Shown: positions 43,349-51,747 of the stretch, piece after piece
Numbering within the stretch: position 1 is the first letter of the stretch
Layout: every line of letters begins with the position of its first letter
Assembly (NCBI GenBank): GCA_963820095.1
Contig: CAWFZA010000039.1
Location: forward strand, 120,659 to 184,658
Direction of reading: 5' to 3'
Length of the DNA stretch: 64,000 bases
Origin: Roseiarcus sp963820095
GTDB taxonomy: Bacteria > Pseudomonadota > Alphaproteobacteria > Rhizobiales > Beijerinckiaceae
Program-made: the position numbers and the translations under genes
Notes under the pieces: model-generated
What the model was told of the DNA's origin: nothing
Seen by the model: the letters and a program-made list of their open reading frames with translations, nothing else
The model's database searches: none

Positions 43349-43633
43349 TTACCGGCAATCGGCGTCGAGAACACGGAAGTAGGCCGCTTCCCGACGAAGG
43401 CGTCTGCAAACGGCCAGGCCGCCGGCAGCAAGGAACCCGGTCAGCAAAAGCGACCAGGTGGATGCTTCGGGCGCGGGGGCCGCTGTGGCGGCGCTGATGT
43501 TGAACCGAGGATAGCTGACAGCGTCAACGATGGAAGGGAAGGAGGACGCACTATACAGGAACGCGACCGCGATCGGGCCGATTGGATTGTACTGCAGATG
43601 AAAACTGTCGACGCCGGAATCTACGATACGCAA
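43349..43633 (-). pseudogene. PEP-CTERM protein, C-terminal remnant
   Basis: The frame shows a PEP-CTERM-type sorting signal: PEASTWSLLLTGFLAAGGLA followed by VCRRLRREAAYFR, that is a Pro-Glu motif, a hydrophobic helix and a basic tail. Upstream residues are RIVDSGVDSFHLQYNPIGPI. The frame begins just after a TAA, has only a TTG as possible start and no signal peptide, so the N-terminal part is missing. Such proteins are exported and cut by an exosortase at the helix. It is probably a gene tail left by rearrangement. Confidence 0.6.
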
Positions 43634-43678
43634 AGATGCGGTTGCTTAAGTTTTGGCCCGCGACGGTAGGACGACGTC

Positions 43679-44146
43679 CTAGCAGGCGTCCCAGAAGCCG
43701 TTGCGATAGCTCGGATCGGTATAGTACCAGCACAAGCCCGGCGCGGGTGCAGCGCCCGCATAGGCCGCCGCCGCTCCTGCCGCGAGCACACCGACTGCGG
43801 CGCCGGCGGCAATCGCGCCCCCGGGACCCCAGCGATACCAGCCGGGCCGCGCCCAGCCGCCGTAACCGCCGCGGTAGACGCCGCCGTGATAACCTCCGCC
43901 GCGGTACACGCCACCGCCGCGATAGCCAGGATAGCCGTGGACTGTGCCCCCGCGATGGTAGACGCCGCCGCGCGGCCCGACCGCGGTCGCGCCCCGATGC
44001 GCCATATACGCTTTCGAGATCATCCCGTCGTTCAGCATCGGCGCCGGATTGGACCCCTGCATTTCGATCGCGCCAGCCTGAGGCGGACTGAAGCCGGAGA
44101 GTGCGATCGCCACGCAGGCGCTTTTCACCAAAGTCGAACGAATCAT
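43679..44146 (-). CDS. Gly/Tyr/His-rich secreted protein with CWYYTDPS-type tail
   Basis: The start read from 44146 is set by AGGAGG seven bases upstream (MIRSTLVKSACVAIALSGFS). The 155-residue product has a signal peptide ending near AGA, then NPAPMLNDGMISKAYMAHRG, a Gly/Tyr repeat region (RGGGVYRGGGYHGGVYRGGY) and the C-terminal domain GPGGAIAAGAAVGVLAAGAA with APGLCWYYTDPSYRNGFWDA. The last two Cys residues could form a disulfide. A paralogue lies 480 bp downstream on the same strand. The function is unknown; exported Gly-rich repeats suggest a cell-surface or matrix role. Confidence 0.82.
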   Translation of the reverse strand: MIRSTLVKSACVAIALSGFSPPQAGAIEMQGSNPAPMLNDGMISKAYMAHRGATAVGPRGGVYHRGGTVHGYPGYRGGGVYRGGGYHGGVYRGGYGGWARPGWYRWGPGGAIAAGAAVGVLAAGAAAAYAGAAPAPGLCWYYTDPSYRNGFWDAC

Positions 44147-44181
44147 GGATTTCCTCCTTGCGCACCCCAATGACTCCGACC

Positions 44182-44823
44182 TTATCGCACAAAACCGGGG
44201 GGAGGCGAAGCGCCGGGCTGCAAATTGCAGGGTCGCCGCTGGCCGAGTGGGCCGAGAGCGGCGCCTGCGAGGCTATCGGTCGTCGTCGTGTGGAACTGAC
44301 CTATGATCGTACCCGTCGAGCCATCGACCAGTTGGTCAGCGCCGTTGTCTCCGGTCGCCGACTCGAACAACGAACCGCCAGAGAAGGCCAGATCACCAGA
44401 GGCGGTAAGAGGCGTCGCATAACCTGGAACGGTGAGCCCTGCGGTCGCCGGATCGATGGCGTAAATGTTGGTCGTCATGTAGGACGCTCCGAGGAGCCCC
44501 GTGCCGAATCCGACCAACGCGTTCATTCCGGTATCGGAGAAGGTCGACCCGATCAAAGTGGCGGCTCCGGTCGTTTTATTGATGGAGTACAGATTTCCGA
44601 ATGTCACTCCGTACATCTGGGAGCCAATAAAACCGATGTCGCTCAGTGTGAAGTCGGTGCTGGTGTTGTTAACTTGAGTGACCGCGCCGGTCGTGATGTC
44701 GACCAAGCCAATGTTACCGCTTTCATCGTCGATCCAGAGATTTGTGTCCGCGCGGGCGACGCCACCGGCTCCTAGGAGCATTAGAATTGCGCTAACGGCG
44801 CCGAAAAGCGAATGCTTCCTCAT
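44182..44823 (-). CDS. Exported repeat protein of PEP-CTERM type, C-terminus apparently lost
   Basis: The start read from 44823 gives MRKHSLFGAVSAILMLLGAG, a signal peptide ending ARA. The body holds short beta-propeller-like repeats (NIGLVDITTGAVTQVNNTST, GNLYSINKTTGAATLIGSTF, NIYAIDPATAGLTVPGYATP) usual for PEP-CTERM surface proteins. At 213 residues it stops at PLGQRRPCNLQPGASPPPGF, out of register with the family and without a sorting signal. The expected PEP-CTERM tail occurs 550 bp downstream on the same strand (43349-43633), beyond the intact Gly-rich gene. It may be a truncated relic or suffer from a late frameshift. Confidence 0.65.
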   Translation of the reverse strand: MRKHSLFGAVSAILMLLGAGGVARADTNLWIDDESGNIGLVDITTGAVTQVNNTSTDFTLSDIGFIGSQMYGVTFGNLYSINKTTGAATLIGSTFSDTGMNALVGFGTGLLGASYMTTNIYAIDPATAGLTVPGYATPLTASGDLAFSGGSLFESATGDNGADQLVDGSTGTIIGQFHTTTTDSLAGAALGPLGQRRPCNLQPGASPPPGFVR

Positions 44824-45130
44824 GGCGTATTCCCCTGTCTTTAGGTTAGACGTCAAACAGACTTTTGCTATGCTGAAACTTACGGTCGCTGAACTGAACC
44901 GAACCGAACCGGAATGGACCTAGGGTTCCCCGTCCCTGTTTTGAATCTCCCACATCGTGGGAATTCGAAAAACATCTTACGGTGGGTCAATGACAATTCC
45001 ATGATCATTGCGGCACGTCAATCGCAATTGCCTTTATGAAAATCGCCCGAGCGTTTAGAATTTAGCTGCTTCCTTGTGCTCAGCGCCAGAGCTCGCTGCG
45101 CCTCTTTGGTCCCGCGCGGGCTTTTGAGCG
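44824..45130. other. Intergenic stretch with short repeats
   Basis: No gene is seen. A 5-bp repeat run (GAACTGAACCGAACCGAACC, 44891-44910) and an imperfect palindrome (TCCCACATCGTGGGA at 44947-44961, with outer GAAT/ATTC) lie upstream of the PEP-CTERM-like gene on the minus strand and could be part of its control region. Confidence 0.4.
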
Positions 45131-46021
45131 TCAGGAAACCGGCAAGCGTTCGAGATCGGCGATCAACGAAGGCCCGCTCGGCCGCCATCCGAGATTCTTC
45201 TGCGTCTTTTCGCCTGAGGCCGGCATATCGCGCGCGGCCAAGTGGGCAAGCCAGCCGAAATAGCCTGGCGCCTCCTCGGCTGAGATGGACCTCGCCGGCA
45301 GCCTGAGGCGTCGGCCGATGGTTTCCGCGATGTCGCGCGCCGGCACGCCCTCCTCGGCGACCGCATTGTACACCGCGCCACGGTCCGCCTTCTCGATCGC
45401 CAGCCTGTAGAGCCGGGCGACATCGGAAACGTGCGCCGCGGGCCAACGGTTACGTCCCTCGCCGACATAGGCGATAACGCCCTTTTCCCTGGCGATCGCG
45501 ATCCAGGGGCTGATGAGCCCCTGGCGCTCGGGGTCGTGAACCTGGGGCAGGCGAACGACGGACGTGTTGACGCCATCCCCGGCGACGTCGGCGGTGGCCT
45601 CCTCCGAAGCCGCGCGGGGGAAGTCGACAGCCGTGACCGCGGGAGCGTCCTCGGTCGCAAGCTGGCCGGGCGGGACTTTGGCGATCGCCGTTCCGGAGGT
45701 CACGATCAACGGCCGGCTGGAGCCCATGAGCACCGAACCGATCGCCTCGATCACACGTCGATCGGTTTCGCAATTGGCCGCGAACCTCGAGAAGTCGTGG
45801 TTGAAGGCGAGGTGGATGACGCCGTCCGAGCGGGAGGCGCCTTCCTTCAGGCCGGCCGGATCGTCGATCGACCCGTGATAGACCTCGGCGCCTGCGGCAG
45901 CGAGCGCCGGCGCCTTCTCTTCCGAACGATAGACGCCGATCACCTGATGGCCCGCGCCGATCAATTCCTTGACGACGAGCGAGCCGATGAATCCGGTCGC
46001 GCCAGTGACAAATACGCGCAT
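45131..46021 (-). CDS. NAD(P)-dependent SDR-family oxidoreductase (extended type), first copy
   Basis: The start read from 46021 gives MRVFVTGATGFIGSLVVKEL with the Rossmann TGATGFIG motif of extended SDRs. Further stretches are VIHLAFNHDFSRFAANCETD, NRWPAAHVSDVARLYRLAIE and YNAVAEEGVPARDIAETIGR. The classical YxxxK catalytic pair is not obvious, as in many atypical (NmrA-like or SDR_a) members. The 296-residue protein is the second gene of a probable operon with a paralogue (39 bp upstream), divergent from an MmyB-like regulator. The substrate is unknown; an aldehyde or epoxide detoxification role is a guess. Confidence 0.88.
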   Translation of the reverse strand: MRVFVTGATGFIGSLVVKELIGAGHQVIGVYRSEEKAPALAAAGAEVYHGSIDDPAGLKEGASRSDGVIHLAFNHDFSRFAANCETDRRVIEAIGSVLMGSSRPLIVTSGTAIAKVPPGQLATEDAPAVTAVDFPRAASEEATADVAGDGVNTSVVRLPQVHDPERQGLISPWIAIAREKGVIAYVGEGRNRWPAAHVSDVARLYRLAIEKADRGAVYNAVAEEGVPARDIAETIGRRLRLPARSISAEEAPGYFGWLAHLAARDMPASGEKTQKNLGWRPSGPSLIADLERLPVS

Positions 46022-46060
46022 GAACAAACCTCTCTGTTGTCGAATGGTTGGGAAATCGTC

Positions 46061-47035
46061 CTACGCCGCGGCAGCCAGACCGGCGGACCCGAAATAATGG
46101 GCGTCCATGTCGGCAAGCAGGCCGGGATGCTCGGGTCGCCAATTCAGCGCATCCTTAGTCCATTCGCTGGAAGCGGGATTATCGAGGCCGACGAAATTGC
46201 CGATGATGCCGAAATGCTTGCCGGCCTTCGCCGCTGGAATGCCGACGGCCGGGACGTTGAGCCTGGTCGCGATCAGGGATGCGATCTCGCGGAAAGGAAC
46301 GCCGGGGTCATCGACGGCGTGAAATTTTGCCCCGGCTTCTCCTTTTTCAAGCGCGAGGCGAAAGAGGCGCGCGGCGTCCGACACATGCACCGCCGGCCAT
46401 CGGTTGGCGCCGTCGCCAAGATAGGGCGACACGCCTTTCTTGCGCGCCGCCGCGATGATTCGGCTCATGAAGCCGTGCTCACCGGCGCCATGAACGGTCG
46501 GGGGAAGGCGCACGATCGAAGAACGGACGCCGCGTGCAATGAGGTCCAAGGCGGCGGTCTCGGAGAATGACCGGTTTGGACCGGCCGGCACATGGTTGTC
46601 GCGTTCGGTGGAGACCTTGCCTTGCGGCAGGGAAAGAATTCCGGACGCCACGACCAGAGGGCGCTTGGAGGTTTCGAGACCGGCGCCCAGAGCGCGGATC
46701 GCGCCCGACTCCGTTTCGGCAAGGATTCTCAGGAAACTCTGGACGATCCCGCCATTCAGGACCCCGGCGAACAGCCGAAGGCGGGTGAGCAAACTCATGT
46801 TCGACAAGCCGTGGATGAAGGCCAGGTGGATCACTCCGTCCGACCCGGCGGCGCCCTCGCGCAGGAGCGCGTGGTCATGAAGCCGCCCCACGCGCGCCTC
46901 GGCGCCCAGCGCCTGCAGCTTCCGCGCTCCCTCCGGGGTCGTGGTCAATCCAGTGACCTTATGTCCTGAGGACATGAGATCCTTGACAACGGCCGAGCCG
47001 ATCCAGCCTGTTGCGCCAGTGACAAACACACGCAT
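46061..47035 (-). CDS. NAD(P)-dependent SDR-family oxidoreductase (extended type), second copy
   Basis: The start read from 47035 gives MRVFVTGATGWIGSAVVKDL. The 324-residue protein parallels its downstream neighbour along the whole length: VIHLAFIHGLSNMSLLTRLR, ERDNHVPAGPNRSFSETAAL, NRWPAVHVSDAARLFRLALE and FHAVDDPGVPFREIASLIAT. The pair thus arose by tandem duplication. It is the promoter-proximal gene and faces the MmyB-like regulator across 92 bp of AT-richer DNA, so the regulator probably controls it. Confidence 0.88.
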   Translation of the reverse strand: MRVFVTGATGWIGSAVVKDLMSSGHKVTGLTTTPEGARKLQALGAEARVGRLHDHALLREGAAGSDGVIHLAFIHGLSNMSLLTRLRLFAGVLNGGIVQSFLRILAETESGAIRALGAGLETSKRPLVVASGILSLPQGKVSTERDNHVPAGPNRSFSETAALDLIARGVRSSIVRLPPTVHGAGEHGFMSRIIAAARKKGVSPYLGDGANRWPAVHVSDAARLFRLALEKGEAGAKFHAVDDPGVPFREIASLIATRLNVPAVGIPAAKAGKHFGIIGNFVGLDNPASSEWTKDALNWRPEHPGLLADMDAHYFGSAGLAAAA

Positions 47036-47127
47036 GAACACGATCTCCAAGTTTCGTGGAGACAAACCTGGGCGTTTGCTCTATTGTAGTAAAGTAGTGA
47101 GATTATCCTATTATAGCGGCTAACAGG
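47036..47127. promoter_or_regulatory. Divergent control region between SDR pair and MmyB-like regulator
   Basis: The 92-bp interval is AT-richer than its flanks and holds near-direct repeats CTATTGTAG (47080-47088) and CTATTATAG (47110-47118), 30 bp apart, with AGTAAAGTAGTGAGATTATC between them. They could be operator half-sites or overlapping -10 elements of divergent promoters. Confidence 0.5.
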
Positions 47128-47955
47128 ATGAGCGAAACCGCTACGAACGAGAGTCGGCTCGGCGGCTATCTGAAGGACCGCCGCACGAAGCTCGATCCGG
47201 CCGCGTTCGGCTTTGCCGCGGAGCGCCGCCGCACGCCTGGCCTGCGCCGCGAGGAGGTGGCGCAGCGCGCCAACATCAGCCCAACCTGGTACACGTGGCT
47301 CGAGCAGGGACGGGGCGGCGCGCCCTCGGCTGACGTGCTCAATCGGATCTCGCGCGCCCTCATGCTGACCGAGGTCGAGCGCGAGCATCTTTTCCTGCTC
47401 GGCCTCGGCCGTCCGCCCGAAGCGCGCTACCGCAAGAACGACGGCGCCACCCCGCGCCTGCAACGCGTGCTCGATGCGCTGGACCCGAGTCCTGCGCTCA
47501 TCAGAAATGCGAAATACGACGTTCTAGCCTGGAACCGGGCTGCGACGGTGATGCTCGTGGACTACGGATCGTTGCCGCCGGATGAGCGCAACATCTTGCG
47601 CTTCATCTTTCTCGATCCGCGCGCTCGCGCTGCGCAATACGACTGGGCGAGCGTGGCGCGGTTCGTGTTGGGCGCGTTCAGGGTGGATGCGGCCCGCGCC
47701 GGCGCCGCAGCCGAGGTTGAACCCCTCGTCGATGAGCTCTGCCGGCTCAGTCCCGAGTTCAAGGCGATGTGGCGCGACAATGATGTTCCGACCCACCATG
47801 GCGAGGCGGTCAAGCATATCCGGCACCCGGTGCTCGGCCCGATCGCCTTCGAGTTCTCCACCTTTGCCGTCGATGGGCGAACAGACCTTGCCATGGTGGT
47901 CTACAACCCGGCGACGCCGGAGGATGCCGAACGGATCAAGTCCTTGCTTTCCTGA
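47128..47955 (+). CDS. Helix-turn-helix transcriptional regulator, XRE/MmyB type
   Basis: The 275-residue protein has an N-terminal XRE HTH (LGGYLKDRRTKLDP, RRTPGLRREEVAQRANISPT, WYTWLEQGRGGAPSADVLNR) and the MmyB-like ligand-binding domain (LQRVLDALDPSPALIRNAKY, DVLAWNRAATVMLVDYGSLP, HPVLGPIAFEFSTFAVDGRT). MmyB-type regulators are typically encoded next to SDR or reductase genes and act as repressors relieved by a small lipid-like ligand. The divergent position to the two SDR genes fits this. Intact frame. Confidence 0.93.
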   Translation: MSETATNESRLGGYLKDRRTKLDPAAFGFAAERRRTPGLRREEVAQRANISPTWYTWLEQGRGGAPSADVLNRISRALMLTEVEREHLFLLGLGRPPEARYRKNDGATPRLQRVLDALDPSPALIRNAKYDVLAWNRAATVMLVDYGSLPPDERNILRFIFLDPRARAAQYDWASVARFVLGAFRVDAARAGAAAEVEPLVDELCRLSPEFKAMWRDNDVPTHHGEAVKHIRHPVLGPIAFEFSTFAVDGRTDLAMVVYNPATPEDAERIKSLLS

Positions 47956-48091
47956 CGGCGCGAGCCCCTGCCGTTCGACTGGTCCTCGCGCCAGCGGCCG
48001 CGAAGCCGCGCGCCATCATCTGCGCGCTGAGGCGAGACGACCGAGCCCCGCGGCGGATCGCCCGACGAGAATATCGCCCGTTGTGCTCGGC

Positions 48092-48628
48092 TTAGCGGAC
48101 AAGGACCCGGCGGGCTCGATCGCGGTCGCGGCGCCGTTCCTGGGCCGGCTGGTAAGCGAGACCGCCATGGTAGGCGCAATAGGGGCCGGACGCCGTGGGC
48201 GACCCGCAATAGCGGAATTCGGACGTCGCTGGGTCGCCGAGCGGCCAGCGGCACATCGATTCTCTCAGTTCGACGATCGTCACCCTGAGCGACATCGGCA
48301 CGACGACGCTCTCGAAATCGGGCTGCTCAAGCTCGGGGAGCGTCTGCGGGGCAAGCGCGAGCGCGGTCGCCCCACGCAGGATTCGAGGGGCAGGCGACCC
48401 GAGACGCGGCCCAGCGATGCGATGCGCGGGCGGGGGGGCGACCCGCCGAGGCCGCGGAACGCTCGCGCTCGGCGTTTTGGCCCGGCCCGCCAGACCCAGC
48501 CGATGCACCTTTCCGATCACCGCGTTGCGGGTCACGCCATTGCCGAGCAAACTCGCGATCTGGCTCGCGCTCTTGCCGTCTATCCAATGCTGCTTGAGCT
48601 GCTCGACTACCTCGTCCGTCCAAGCCAT
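48092..48628 (-). CDS. gcrA: GcrA cell-cycle regulator
   Basis: The 178-residue protein opens MAWTDEVVEQLKQHWIDGKS, ASQIASLLGNGVTRNAVIGK and VHRLGLAGRAK, the GcrA DNA-binding domain, followed by a Pro/Arg-rich linker and the sigma-interacting C-terminus MCRWPLGDPATSEFRYCGSP, GPYCAYHGGLAYQP. GcrA binds RNA polymerase sigma-70 and activates promoters that carry CcrM-methylated GANTC sites. It is found only in Alphaproteobacteria, and so helps place the window. Confidence 0.95.
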   Translation of the reverse strand: MAWTDEVVEQLKQHWIDGKSASQIASLLGNGVTRNAVIGKVHRLGLAGRAKTPSASVPRPRRVAPPPAHRIAGPRLGSPAPRILRGATALALAPQTLPELEQPDFESVVVPMSLRVTIVELRESMCRWPLGDPATSEFRYCGSPTASGPYCAYHGGLAYQPAQERRRDRDRARRVLVR

Positions 48629-49564
48629 TTGTCGCCTCGTTCGTCAATCCTCGCCAAAGGCGGAGCAATACGCAGAATCATTCGCCGTCGCCCGGCGGGA
48701 GAGCCTCCGGGCCTAACGCTGACCAGCACTCGATTTGGAACACCCCCACGACATCTCGTGGGCCACGAGGAGAAAACTACACTACTCGTTGAATCGCGCG
48801 CAAGAGTCCCCGATGGACATTGGACCCGCTTTTCCCCAGCTCGATGCCCGGCCGGGGCGCTTTTCCCCAACTCTCAGCGATCGGGTTCCTGGTCGGCGGC
48901 TCGATTCCGTCGAAGGCCTGAGTCGGATCAAGGCGTTGGCTCCCGTCGGGCGCGCCGCGCCCCCGACGAGGGTGGTCAAAATTCGGCTGGCGATTTGCTC
49001 CGAGGTATCCGCTCGCTCTTTGCGGCGCCGCCAAGGAGGCGCTCGTTCATATGGCGGCAAATGCGCCGGCTACGTCGATGAGCTATCGGCCTGTGATCAG
49101 CATGCGTCTGGCTTCCCGAGCGAGAGCTTCGCCGATTTTTGGCGGCCCAGACACCCTAGCTTCGGCCTCACTCGCCGTTATCGCAGGCCCGTGATCCGCC
49201 TGTGACTTGTACTACAAGGCGATTTCGACCTCCATCTCCGGCGCCATGTGCGCGAAACAGCGGCAAGGCGGCTGTCCGAAGGGCTACGACGGCGCAATGT
49301 CGAAGCCGCTTGACGCAGACAATTCGCGGACCAGGGTTGTTCTCCCCTATGGACGGGGGACAGAACAGTTGAGGCGGCGGCGGCCCTTGCGTCCTTCGCG
49401 TTGGCGCGACCCACAGCGCGATCTTCGGTGGCGCGTCCAGAATTCTCCCGTCCAGGTTGCAAATTGCGGACCTTGCGCGCCACGTAGTCGCTGCCGCCCT
49501 CCGAGCCGCCAATCGGGGGCGATGATGGCGCTCGGCCTTGGCGGGCTCGGGCGCGAGGTCGATG
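48629..49564. other. About 0.9 kb without a recognisable gene
   Basis: Several open frames exist on both strands, but none has a ribosome site with a family-like protein. The stretch is GC-rich with no long repeats. It could hold decayed genes; I cannot identify any. Confidence 0.4.
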
Positions 49565-49617
49565 TGTGACCTAGATCACAAAATAGTTCTTGGTCATCGC
49601 ATAATTAATGCTATAGC
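49565..49617 (+). promoter_or_regulatory. CRP-type site with promoter before the PEP-CTERM gene
   Basis: TGTGACCTAGATCACA (49565-49580) is an exact TGTGA-N6-TCACA palindrome, the textbook CRP/cAMP-receptor site. It is followed by TTGGTC (49590-49595), a 16-bp spacer and TATAGC (49612-49617), a plausible sigma-70 promoter. The gene start is 50 bp further. Ten fixed bases in a window of this size are unlikely to occur by chance. In Rhizobiales the cAMP regulator Clr prefers a different half-site, so the actual binding protein is open. Confidence 0.55.
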
Positions 49618-49667
49618 GGCGAGGTGGCCGGAACGCGGTCCCCCGAGGGGCTGGGATTGGGGCTTCC

Positions 49668-50342
49668 GTGAAGCAATTTGATGCAGAGGCGGGCGGACCG
49701 AGGTCGCTCCCTTTATGGGCGCGCCGACTCGCGTGCACGAGTGCGATGGCCGCCTTCGCCCTGATCGCGGCCTCGAGCGCGAAAGCGAACGTTGAGAAGT
49801 TCCATCTCTCTGGCGATCTCAACACCCTTGGCTCTGTGGTCTCGTTCACCGGGACGATCAATCTCGACTTCACCGAAGATTTCAACCATTACACGGTGGA
49901 ATCGTTTCAGATCAGCGTCCTGGGCCGCCCCATCTTCAAGCAAAGCCCATCCGTCGTCCTTAGCGCATCGACCACCGGAACAATCCAAGCCAAGAATAGC
50001 GCCAACGATACGCTCACCCTGTGGTTCACCACGCCACAGGCGGGCGCGTGGACTGGCTTCAACACCGGGCAAGTTTACTTTGCAGATTTGGTTTTTGGCA
50101 ATCTGACGGGAAGTCTTTTTGGCGGCAACGGCGTCCTCGCGCGCGTCGCCGGCCTTCCGATCGTCCCTGCCGTAGTCGACCCGCCGCCGGTGATCGTCCC
50201 TCCAATAGTCGACCCGCCGCCCATTGCGTCCGCCACCGTTCCGGAACTCTCGACCTGGGCGATGATGCTGCTCGGCTTGGCAGGCCTCGGCTTCGCCGCG
50301 AAACGCCGGCGAGCGCTCGGCTTGCTGAGTGGAAGAGCCTGA
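49668..50342 (+). CDS. PEP-CTERM sorting-domain protein
   Basis: The 224-residue product has an N-terminal signal region (RRLACTSAMAAFALIAASSA, cut near AKA), a beta-rich body (SGDLNTLGSVVSFTGTINLD) and a C-terminal PEP-CTERM signal: TVPELSTWAMMLLGLAGLGF then AAKRRRAL. Pro-rich repeats PVIVPPIVDPPPI precede the signal. The protein should be exported by Sec and processed by an exosortase encoded elsewhere; PEP-CTERM proteins are tied to exopolysaccharide or surface-matrix assembly. The region upstream has a CRP-type site. The frame is intact. Confidence 0.85.
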   Translation: MKQFDAEAGGPRSLPLWARRLACTSAMAAFALIAASSAKANVEKFHLSGDLNTLGSVVSFTGTINLDFTEDFNHYTVESFQISVLGRPIFKQSPSVVLSASTTGTIQAKNSANDTLTLWFTTPQAGAWTGFNTGQVYFADLVFGNLTGSLFGGNGVLARVAGLPIVPAVVDPPPVIVPPIVDPPPIASATVPELSTWAMMLLGLAGLGFAAKRRRALGLLSGRA

Positions 50343-50395
50343 ACCGCATTCCGCTTCCTTGCTCCTCCGGGGTTTGGCGGGCTCGACCGAGCGAT

Positions 50396-50425
50396 TTGAC
50401 CACATTGAGGGCCTTCCGCTATAGT
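50396..50425 (+). promoter_or_regulatory. Sigma-70-like promoter of the argD operon
   Basis: TTGACC (50396-50401), an 18-bp spacer and TATAGT (50420-50425) match the -35/-10 consensus. Transcription would begin near 50432, about 100 bp before argD. Confidence 0.65.
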
Positions 50426-50442
50426 TGGGCGCGCATTCGGCG

Positions 50443-50467
50443 GCCGCCCCAGCGGGGCGGCGTTTTT
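50443..50467 (+). terminator. Terminator-like hairpin in the argD leader (possible attenuator)
   Basis: GCCGCCCC (50443-50450), loop AGC, GGGGCGGC (50454-50461) then GTTTTTATTT form a perfect intrinsic-terminator structure about 11 bases after the predicted transcription start and 64 bp before argD. An alternative pairing of GGCGGC with GCCGCC at 50474-50479 could compete with it. This would be an unusual place for a plain terminator, so attenuation or a short leader RNA is possible. Confidence 0.6.
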
Positions 50468-50530
50468 ATTTGAGCCGCCGCAAGGCCATTCTCGAGAGCC
50501 AATTTCTCGAGCCAGCACAAGGAGTTGACG

Positions 50531-51740
50531 GTGAGCCTCGCCGACGCGACCTCCGCCATTGTTCCGACTTACGCCCGGGCCAAGGTCGCTTTCGAGCGAG
50601 GCGAGGGTTGCTGGCTCACCTCGACGACCGGGGAGCGCTATCTCGACTTCGGCGCGGGCATCGCGGTGACGTCGGTCGGCCACGCCCATCCCCATCTCGT
50701 CGAAGCGCTGGCGACTCAGGGCTCGAAGCTGTGGCACGTCTCGAATCTCTATCAGAACCCCGAGGGCGAGCGCTTCGCCCACCGCTTGGTCGACGCGACC
50801 TTCGCCGACTTTGCTTTCTTCGCCAATTCGGGCGCCGAGGCCAACGAGGCGGCGGTCAAGATGGCGCGGCGGCGCCAGTCGGTTGACGGGCATCCCGAGC
50901 GCTACCGCACGCTCACCTTCGAAGGCGCGTTCCATGGCCGGACGCTCGCCATGATCGCCGCGGGCGGGCAGGCGAAATATCTCGACGGCTTCGGCCCCAA
51001 GGTCGACGGCTTCGACCAGAATTCCGCTGACCGATCTCAAGGCGGTCGAGGCGGCGATCGGGCCGGAGACGGGCTCGATCATGATCGAGCCGATCCAGGG
51101 CGAGGGCGGGGTGCGCGTCGTTCCGCCCGCGTTCCTGCGCGGTTTGCGCGAGATCTGCGACCGGCTCGATCTTATCTTGATCTTCGACGAAGTGCAGACG
51201 GGCGTCGGCCGCACGGGGCGCTTCTTTGCCTATGAGCATTGCGGCGTCCATCCGGACATTCTGACCTCCGCCAAGGGCATCGGCGCGGGCTTCCCGATGT
51301 CGGCCTGCCTTGCGACGGCCGACGCCGCACGCGGTCTGACGGCCGGCGTCCATGGGACCACCTTTGGCGGCAATCCGCTGGCGATGGCGGTCGGCAACGC
51401 CACTCTCGACGTCATTCTTGCCCCGGGTTTCCTTGAGCGGGTCGCGCGGCTCGGCTTGGACATGCGCCAGCGACTGGCGGAGCTCAAAGATCGGCATGAC
51501 AACGTGATCGAGGAGATTCGCGGCGAGGGTCTTCTGATCGGCCTCAAGCTGAAGGTCCCTCCGGGCAAGTTCGCTGAGGCGGCCTTGGAGCAGAGGCTCC
51601 TGCTCATCCCCGCCGGAGATAATGTCGTGCGCGTCCTCCCGCCCCTCGTGGTCACTGACGAGGAGTTGGCCGAAGGCGTCCGGCGGATCGACGCCGCTTG
51701 TGAGGCCGTCAAGGAGCGTCCGACCGTGGCGATCAACTGA
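50531..51740 (+). pseudogene. argD: Acetylornithine aminotransferase, one-base frame disruption
   Basis: The GTG at 50531 is used, six bases behind GGAG (a TTG at 50525 is less likely). The sequence MSLADATSAIVPTYARAKVA, LTSTTGERYLDFGAGIAVTS, FFANSGAEANEAAVKMARRR and LTFEGAFHGRTLAMIAAGGQ is standard ArgD. At about 51018 (CAGAATTCCG) one extra A shifts the frame; the true line DGFDQIPLTDLKAVEAAIGP continues into MIEPIQGEGGVRVVPPAFLR, ILIFDEVQTGVGRTGRFFAY and the PLP lysine in SAKGIGAGFPMSA. It is the PLP enzyme of arginine (and lysine) synthesis. As argF and hslO follow intact, a sequencing error is likely. Confidence 0.9.
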
Positions 51741-51747
51741 AAGAGCG

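Noticed and set aside
44891..44910. GAACC run as a phase-variation tract
   Set aside because: Only about four imperfect units and not inside a reading frame or between promoter elements of a defined gene.
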